From the NCBI GenBank assembly GCA_002425705.1, contig DIMT01000003.1:34924-44161 (forward strand): a DNA stretch of 9,238 nucleotides, in the 5' to 3' direction. Positions within the stretch are counted from its first letter, which is position 1; each line of letters starts with the position of its first letter. The notes below the pieces were generated by a model, which was not told where the DNA came from, searched no databases, and worked only from the letters and a program-made list of their open reading frames with translations. Shown here piece by piece: positions 4,756 through 9,238 of the stretch. Source of the stretch: Firmicutes bacterium UBA5559 (GTDB lineage: Bacteria; Bacillota; Clostridia; Peptostreptococcales; Anaerovoracaceae). The position numbers and the translations under genes are program-made.

Positions 4756-6601
4756 GGACACCCTCCATTTCACACAGGACTCGCTGATTGACGCCGCAGG
4801 CTGTACAGCCAAGGCGGCAGTCCGGCGTCAGGGCTTCCTTCAAAGCTTCTTCGTTTTCCCGAATCAGGAATTCCTTTGTAACTGCAGAATCGATGTGATC
4901 CCAGGGAAGGATTTCTCCATAGCTCCTGGTGCGGGCAGCATAAAAATCCATGGACAATCCCGTATTATCAAAAGCTTTCTCCCACAAAGGATATCGGAAA
5001 TGTTCACTCCACCCATCAAATCGGCATCCCAGGGACCAGGCCTCCTGAAGCAGTGCTGAAAGTCTTCGGTCTCCCCGGGCCAGAACGGCTTCGATGATGC
5101 TTGTTTCAGCGTGATGATAGTGGAAGGTGACCCCTCTTACGCCCTTGAGGCGATCCTTCAGGTAATAATGCTTCTCCATAAATTCTGAAGCAGAATTTTG
5201 AGGGAACCACTGGAAGGGAGTGTGGGGCTTGGGAACAAAGTTGGATACGCTGACGGTTACATTGAACCGCCCCCCTTTTCTTCCCCGGATCTGGTAATTC
5301 AGGTCCATGATCTTTTTAGCGATATCCACGATACCGTCCAGATCTTCCTTGGTTTCCGTAGGCAGACCGATCATGAAATAAAGCTTGATGCTGTTCCAGC
5401 CAAGTTCCAGAGCCTTTTCCACTGAACCGAAAATATCTGCTTCGGTTATATTCTTATTGATCACGTTTCGAAGCCGCTGGGATCCTGCCTCCGGGGCAAA
5501 GGTCAACCCGGATTTTTTATATCCCTGGATTTCCTGAAGGACCTGGAAAGAAAAGTTGTCCAGCCGCAGCGACGGCAGGGATAAGGAAACATTTTGCTCT
5601 TTGCACATGCCCATCAGGTCGGTAGCCAGTTCTTCAAACCGGGAGTAATCACTGGTGGACAAGGACAGCAGGGTCAGTTCTTCATGGCCGGAATTTAATA
5701 AAAGCTCTTTGGCCAGATTTTCTATTTTTTCCTTGGACCGCTCCCTTACAGGGCGATAAATCATCCCCGCCTGGCAGAATCGGCATCCCCGGGTACAGCC
5801 TCGAAAGGTTTCCACCACAGACCGGTCGTGAACCACTTCGATAAAAGGGACGATGGTTTTCTCCGGGAAGAAGGCATCCTCCAGTTTGGGAATGATGGCC
5901 TTTTGTATCGAGTCGGGGGTCCCTTCCCAATTTTTTTCAATCTTTTGTAATGTGCCATCTGCTCCGTACACGGGTGTATAGAATGCTGGAATATAAATAC
6001 CCGGCAGACAGGCAATGCTTTTCAGGAATTCCTCTTTTGTCCTCCCGGTTTTTTTCCATTCTCCATGACGGCGGCACAATTCTACAATCAGCTCTTCCCC
6101 GTCTCCGATCATAAAAATATCAAAGAAATCAGCCAGAGGCTCCGGATTAAAGGCGCAGGGGCCACCGGCTACCACAAAAGGATCTTCCTGGGTCCGCAGA
6201 TTGGCATACAGGGGAATTCCACCAAGGTCCAGCATATTCAGAATGTTGGTATAGGACATTTCATACTGGAGAGTAAACCCGATGAAATCCAGTTCCCGGA
6301 CAGGCGTCTTAGTTTCCAGGGTAAATAAAGGAATTTCTTCCTCTCGCATCATGGCTTCCATATCCGTCGCCGGAGCAAATACTCGCTCACAATAAATACC
6401 GTCCTCCTGGTTCATGGCTCCATAGAGAATCTGCAATCCCAAAAAAGACATGCCTATCTCATAGGAGTCAGGGAAGGCAAATCCAAACCGGGTGTGGACC
6501 GATTGCGGATCCTTCAGGACCGAGTTCAGCTCCCCGCCGATATAGCGACCTGGCTTCTCAATCTTCTTCAGCAATGGCTCGATTTTTTTCAGTAAATTCA
6601 T
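4748..6601 (-). CDS. TIGR03960 family radical-SAM protein with B12-binding-like N-terminus
   Basis: This 617-residue protein has a B12-binding-like Rossmann domain (about 38-175; FAFPDSYEIGMSFLGLQILY at 41-60, GGPCAFNPEPLADFFD at 146-161, GDGEE at 167-171), a radical-SAM core beginning at Cys269-x3-Cys273-x2-Cys276 for the [4Fe-4S] cluster, with GLTFAPEAGS (365-374) and KLYFMIGLPTET (406-417), and a C-terminal region ending in Cys595-x3-Cys599-x2-Cys602 plus Cys610. The radical-SAM core predicts SAM cleavage to a 5'-deoxyadenosyl radical; the substrate is unknown. The usual cobalamin DxHxxG motif reads DSYEIG here, with Tyr replacing His. I chose the ATG at 6601, with AAAGGA ten bases upstream, over the ATG at 6634. 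The gene overlaps the end of the HD-domain gene by 44 bases and the DUF2344 gene by eight, so the three form one tightly coupled operon. Confidence 0.92.
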   Translation of the reverse strand: MNLLKKIEPLLKKIEKPGRYIGGELNSVLKDPQSVHTRFGFAFPDSYEIGMSFLGLQILYGAMNQEDGIYCERVFAPATDMEAMMREEEIPLFTLETKTPVRELDFIGFTLQYEMSYTNILNMLDLGGIPLYANLRTQEDPFVVAGGPCAFNPEPLADFFDIFMIGDGEELIVELCRRHGEWKKTGRTKEEFLKSIACLPGIYIPAFYTPVYGADGTLQKIEKNWEGTPDSIQKAIIPKLEDAFFPEKTIVPFIEVVHDRSVVETFRGCTRGCRFCQAGMIYRPVRERSKEKIENLAKELLLNSGHEELTLLSLSTSDYSRFEELATDLMGMCKEQNVSLSLPSLRLDNFSFQVLQEIQGYKKSGLTFAPEAGSQRLRNVINKNITEADIFGSVEKALELGWNSIKLYFMIGLPTETKEDLDGIVDIAKKIMDLNYQIRGRKGGRFNVTVSVSNFVPKPHTPFQWFPQNSASEFMEKHYYLKDRLKGVRGVTFHYHHAETSIIEAVLARGDRRLSALLQEAWSLGCRFDGWSEHFRYPLWEKAFDNTGLSMDFYAARTRSYGEILPWDHIDSAVTKEFLIRENEEALKEALTPDCRLGCTACGVNQRVLCEMEGVHA

Positions 6602-7142
6602 CTGTATCTGGTCCTTTCTTTTCAAGGATTTCATCCAATGTCAAACCTGTTAATTCTTCGATTTCCCGGATCAGCTGTTTCTGAATCCGGACCTTTTCCC
6701 TTATGATGGTTTCTGCCTTCGGGTGGCCTTCCCACTTCTTGAGGATATATTCCATCCGAACGTCCAGGCCGACAAACTGATCTTCCTTCACCATCCGGTC
6801 TCCCAGACAAACCAGGTCTATTTCCCGGATCTCACTGATGCTGGCAGTAACATCGTGGTGCATGTGACGGCGGACGATGGCTGCCTCCGCCGGGAATCCT
6901 TCCTTTTCCAACAATGAAGCGCCAACTTCTTCGTGGGCGTCAAAGACTCTTGCGATGTCATGAACCATGGCAGAACCATAAACCAGTTCTTCAGAAAGCT
7001 GAACGCCTTTTTCTTTCAATGCATAGGCAAGACTGGTGGATACCCGGGCAACGGTTGTGCAGTGCCGAACTACATGATCGGGAGTCTCATAATGCTGTAA
7101 TAATTTTCTTGCTGTATCGATGTCAATATGTTTTTCATTCAT
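6558..7142 (-). CDS. HD-domain phosphohydrolase
   Basis: HD-domain proteins are metal-dependent phosphohydrolases acting on nucleotides or other phosphate esters; the substrate here cannot be told. The 194-residue protein shows the ordered metal ligands: His27 (in VVRHCTTVA), His61-Asp62 (in SAMVHDIARV), His70 (in DAHEEVGASLL), His93 (in VRRHMHHD) and Asp115 (in CLGDRMV). The pattern TPDHVVRHC...MVHDIAR resembles the HD domain seen alone or fused to MocA-like nucleotidyltransferases (DVxxHD group) rather than YqeK. The C-terminal region (about 130-194) is helical and charged (KAETIIREKVRIQKQLIREI). There is no membrane segment. The start at 7142 follows a modest CAGG site. It leads the operon: its last 44 bases overlap the TIGR03960 gene. 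A divergent regulator gene lies upstream with overlapping promoters. The fold call is firm; the substrate is unknown. Confidence 0.86.
   Translation of the reverse strand: MNEKHIDIDTARKLLQHYETPDHVVRHCTTVARVSTSLAYALKEKGVQLSEELVYGSAMVHDIARVFDAHEEVGASLLEKEGFPAEAAIVRRHMHHDVTASISEIREIDLVCLGDRMVKEDQFVGLDVRMEYILKKWEGHPKAETIIREKVRIQKQLIREIEELTGLTLDEILEKKGPDTDEFTEKNRAIAEED
6612..6617 (-). promoter_or_regulatory. Ribosome binding site favouring the 6601 start
   Basis: AAAGGA lies ten bases before the ATG at 6601, within the 3' end of the HD-domain gene. The in-frame ATG at 6634 lacks a comparable site. Spacing is slightly long, so the choice is likely rather than certain. Confidence 0.55.
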
Positions 7143-7181
7143 GGTAACCTGCCTGGTCGAAATCGATCTTCCTGCTATTCA

Positions 7182-7210
7182 TTGACGAAAAGCTTGGAAA
7201 ATGCTATAGT
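7182..7210 (+). promoter_or_regulatory. Sigma-A-like promoter of the HTH/S24 regulator gene
   Basis: TTGACG, exactly 17 bases and TATAGT (five of six matches each) predict a start near 7217 and a leader of about 46 bases with AAAGGAG five bases before the ATG at 7263. The -10 interlocks with the candidate -10 of the divergent promoter. Confidence 0.78.
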
Positions 7211-7231
7211 AAAGTAAATACTAAACAACAA
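7203..7231 (-). promoter_or_regulatory. Candidate divergent promoter of the HD/radical-SAM operon
   Basis: On the minus strand TTGTTG, 17 bases and TATAGC form a moderate sigma-A match. Its -10 (7203-7208) overlaps the -10 of the plus-strand promoter (7205-7210), so the two promoters would compete for RNA polymerase. Confidence 0.45.
7207..7223. promoter_or_regulatory. Inverted repeat over the divergent promoters, possible operator
   Basis: TAGTA and TACTA arms are separated by seven bases (TAGTAAAGTAAATACTA). The repeat lies on the -10 to +1 region of the plus-strand promoter and the spacer of the minus-strand one, a position suited to a repressor. The arms are short and AT-rich, so chance is possible. 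Confidence 0.35.
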
Positions 7232-7262
7232 TTTTCAGTGTATTTATAGGAAAGGAGCCCCG

Positions 7263-8021
7263 ATGACCTACGCCGAAATGCTCAGCAGCATCATCCAGGA
7301 AAGCCGGATGTCCCTTCGCCAGATAGCCTCTAAATGTGAGGATCTGGGACAGAGCATAACCCCCTCCTACATTTCCCAGCTGAAGAACAATAAACTTCCA
7401 CCGCCCAATCCGGAAGTATCCATAGCCCTTGCTAAAGCCTGCGGGAGCCGTCTTCATGCTGCCCTGGTGTTTCTTGGCTATATGGAGAAAGCACCGGAAA
7501 TCATCCGGGACTATATGAATAATTCCACCCGATTATATAAATTGGTATTGGAAAACCTCAGCGACGGTCAGGGTAAAGTTCCGATGACCCGGGAAGCCCG
7601 TGATTTTATCAGCCGGTTGGATGTGATCACAGCCTATGAATTGGCATCAACCTACCTGGAACAGGGAAATTTCAGCCCCTCTTCCGAGTTGGCCGAAGAA
7701 TTGATCCTGATCAGCGGAGGAGCAGTCAAAGCAGGCAACGATGCCATCAATGTTTTTATCAACGATTCCTCCATGGCACCGACCATCCCGGCCCATTCCA
7801 TGCTGACCATCATGCCAACCAAAATTTCCCTACTTAAGGAAAAAGACATAATAGCTTTATACCCCTACGGACGGAAGATGGTAACCCTGCGGCGAATTTT
7901 TTTTATGAAGAATCAGGTCCTTCTCATTCCAGAGGATACGGCCCACGAAATTATCAGTGTGGAATCTCTGGACCAAATCGATTATGTGGGAAAAGTCATG
8001 TCCTACCGGGTAGATCTGTAA
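7263..8021 (+). CDS. HTH regulator with degenerate S24 (LexA-like) C-terminal domain
   Basis: This 252-residue protein has the layout of a phage-type repressor. Residues 1-70 form an XRE-like helix-turn-helix (MSLRQIASKCEDLG at 16-29, TPSYISQLKNNKLPPPNPEV at 33-52). Residues 75-155 are a helical linker. Residues 160-252 resemble the S24/LexA peptidase fold, with Ser170-Met171 in NDSSMAPTI at the nucleophile position and VTLRRI (207-212) where LexA has VTVKRL. The catalytic lysine is thus replaced by Arg210. An Ala-Gly pair (157-158) lies much closer to the serine than in LexA. Self-cleavage is therefore doubtful; the fold may serve dimerisation or ligand sensing. AAAGGAG precedes the ATG by five bases. 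It is the only plus-strand gene, divergent from the HD/radical-SAM operon, which makes that operon and itself the likely targets. No phage genes are adjacent. Confidence 0.82.
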   Translation: MTYAEMLSSIIQESRMSLRQIASKCEDLGQSITPSYISQLKNNKLPPPNPEVSIALAKACGSRLHAALVFLGYMEKAPEIIRDYMNNSTRLYKLVLENLSDGQGKVPMTREARDFISRLDVITAYELASTYLEQGNFSPSSELAEELILISGGAVKAGNDAINVFINDSSMAPTIPAHSMLTIMPTKISLLKEKDIIALYPYGRKMVTLRRIFFMKNQVLLIPEDTAHEIISVESLDQIDYVGKVMSYRVDL

Positions 8022-8056
8022 AAAAACGCCTTGCCGTCAGTACGGAAGGCGTTTTT
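8022..8056. terminator. Bidirectional terminator between the HTH/S24 gene and obg
   Basis: An 11-base perfect inverted repeat, AAAAACGCCTT and AAGGCGTTTTT, with an inner CCG/CGG extension, begins right after the regulator's stop codon. Read on the plus strand it ends in T5; read on the minus strand it also ends in a T run, about 20 bases after the obg stop. It can terminate both converging genes. Confidence 0.9.
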
Positions 8057-8076
8057 CTTTTGAATCGGTTTTCTGA

Positions 8077-9238
8077 TCAATAATACTCTTCCAGGTATTC
8101 AAATTCATAATCCTGAATCCGGATCAGATCTCCCTCTTCCAGACCCATTTCCTTCAGTTTTTCGAAAACTCCCTTACTCTCAATATGCTTATACAAATAT
8201 CGCAATGAGCCCATATCGTTGAAATTGGTAGAGTTGAATATTTTTTCCAGCTGTTTTCCAGCCAGTACGAATACCTCATTGTCCCGGGAAATCGTAATGT
8301 CCCGATAGGTGGGATCCTGATCGTCTCTTTCCGGATCAAAGGTTTCATATTCCTGGACTTCCGGCTCGATTGTCTGCAGCATGGCAGCTGCTTCAGCCAG
8401 CACCTTCTCCACTCCCAGATTGATCGGAGCCGATACGGGAAAGACCTTATAGCCCTTTCCTTCTGCATAGGTTTTGAATTCTATGTAAGCCGGATCTTCT
8501 TCTCCGTCAATCATATCCATTTTATTGGCAACCACAATCTGAGGCTTTTTTGTTAATTTTTCACTGTAAAGGCCCAATTCCCGATTGATCTTATCGAAGT
8601 CTTCTATCGGGTTTCTTCCTTCCGATCCGGAAATATCCACCACATGGATCAACAGGCGGGTCCGCTCAATGTGCTTCAGGAATTCATGACCCAGCCCGGC
8701 GCCCTGATGGGCCCCTTCAATGATTCCGGCGATATCGGCCATCACAAAACTGGTGTCGTAGATTTCTACCACGCCCAGATTGGGGGTAATCGTCGTAAAA
8801 TGATAGTTGGCAATCTTGGGATTGGCCCGGGTGGAAACGGATAGGAAAGTGGATTTGCCCACATTGGGAAAGCCTACCAGCCCAACATCGGCAATCAGTT
8901 TCATTTCCAGGATGATATTCCGTTCCTTGGCAAAGCCTCCGGCTTCGGCAAAATTGGGAGCCTGCCGCACCGAGTTCTTGAAGTGGACATTGCCCTTCCC
9001 GCCCCGGCCGCCTCTGGCAGCGATAAAGCTTTCTCCATGCTGAATAAAGTCCTTCATTACCAGACCGGTATCCTCATCGATCACCACCGTACCCAGGGGT
9101 ACTTTGATAATCAAGTCTTCTCCATATTTGCCGTAACGCTTTTTTCGCATTCCGTCCTGGCCGTTTTCGGCTTCATATTTTTTCTTGTATTTAAAATCCA
9201 TCAGGGTCCTGAGATTTTGATCCGCCATAAAAATGACC
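8077..9238 (-). CDS. obg: GTPase Obg/CgtA, missing its N-terminus at the window edge
   Basis: Obg is an essential GTPase associated with the large ribosomal subunit, linked to ribosome assembly, the stringent response and, in Bacillus, sporulation control. The frame is open to the right edge: codons before the first visible ATG (9228) read VIF, which continues the Obg fold (VIFMADQNLRTLMDFKYKKK), so about 45 residues lie outside. Counting from the first full codon at the edge, the Gly-rich Obg fold ends near 112, the G domain carries GFPNVGKST (122-130), HFTTITPN (146-153), DIAG (168-171), NKMD (238-241) and SAP (269-271). The C-terminal OCT domain is about 308-386 (YRDITISRDNEVFVLAG, GLEEGDLIRIQDYEFEY). 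The G3 motif has Ala where most Obg proteins have Pro (DIPG). The gene ends in the terminator at 8022-8056. Confidence 0.97.
   Translation of the reverse strand, partial: VIFMADQNLRTLMDFKYKKKYEAENGQDGMRKKRYGKYGEDLIIKVPLGTVVIDEDTGLVMKDFIQHGESFIAARGGRGGKGNVHFKNSVRQAPNFAEAGGFAKERNIILEMKLIADVGLVGFPNVGKSTFLSVSTRANPKIANYHFTTITPNLGVVEIYDTSFVMADIAGIIEGAHQGAGLGHEFLKHIERTRLLIHVVDISGSEGRNPIEDFDKINRELGLYSEKLTKKPQIVVANKMDMIDGEEDPAYIEFKTYAEGKGYKVFPVSAPINLGVEKVLAEAAAMLQTIEPEVQEYETFDPERDDQDPTYRDITISRDNEVFVLAGKQLEKIFNSTNFNDMGSLRYLYKHIESKGVFEKLKEMGLEEGDLIRIQDYEFEYLEEYY

Noticed and set aside
4756..4812. 19-residue extension of the DUF2344 protein
   Set aside because: It is encoded inside the conserved end of the radical-SAM gene, and the ATG at 4755 has a good ribosome binding site.
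7155..7161. GGTCGAA as a 0A box upstream of the HD gene
   Set aside because: It is a single one-mismatch seven-base match without a second box; chance is the simpler explanation.
7263..8021. Prophage remnant centred on the repressor-like gene
   Set aside because: There are no integrase, structural or att-like sequences nearby; flanking genes are core and intact.
8154..8468. 104-residue minus-strand frame inside obg
   Set aside because: It is an out-of-frame shadow of the G domain and OCT domain coding region.

Overview
The window looks like a chromosomal core region of an endospore-forming member of the Clostridia (Firmicutes). The main evidence is a full-length Spo0A, a DUF896/YnzC-type small protein, a Firmicutes-style Obg C-terminal domain and the TIGR03960/DUF2344 radical-SAM pair. 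Base composition is moderate, Shine-Dalgarno sites are strong (AAGGAG, AAAGGAGG) and sigma-A-like promoters are clear. I cannot name the genus. No transposon, phage, CRISPR, tRNA or rRNA feature was found. No gene-free stretch exceeds about 155 bases.

Ten of the eleven genes lie on the minus strand, so the layout is best read from high to low coordinates. (1) 9238-8077: obg, lacking its first ~45 codons at the window edge and closed by a bidirectional terminator. (2) 8021-7263, plus strand: an HTH regulator with a degenerate S24 (LexA-like) C-terminal domain, divergent from the next operon with interlocking promoters. (3) 7142-4087: an overlapping three-gene operon of an HD-domain phosphohydrolase, a TIGR03960 radical-SAM protein and a DUF2344 protein; its cellular role is unknown. 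(4) 4027-3374: comEA with its own promoter. (5) 3249-2238: spo0A, preceded by a good sigma-A promoter and two tandem 0A boxes, then a 65-residue DUF896 protein and a terminator. (6) 2082-1: iscS, iscU and the 5' part of mnmA, a desulfurase/scaffold/tRNA-thiolase operon that continues past the left edge.

Functionally, IscS draws sulfur from cysteine. IscU assembles Fe-S clusters with it, and MnmA uses the persulfide for s2U34 in tRNA. Clusters made here could also serve the radical-SAM enzyme. Spo0A is the sporulation master regulator, and its upstream boxes suggest autoregulation. ComEA is a surface DNA-binding protein of the competence type.

I do not see a convincing new multi-gene system. 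The points most worth following are the HD/radical-SAM/DUF2344 operon under a probable S24-type regulator, the autoregulatory site of spo0A and its non-standard neighbourhood, and the CxxC-type, shortened MnmA. Several upstream start codons were replaced by internal ones that have good ribosome binding sites (iscS, spo0A, DUF2344, TIGR03960).
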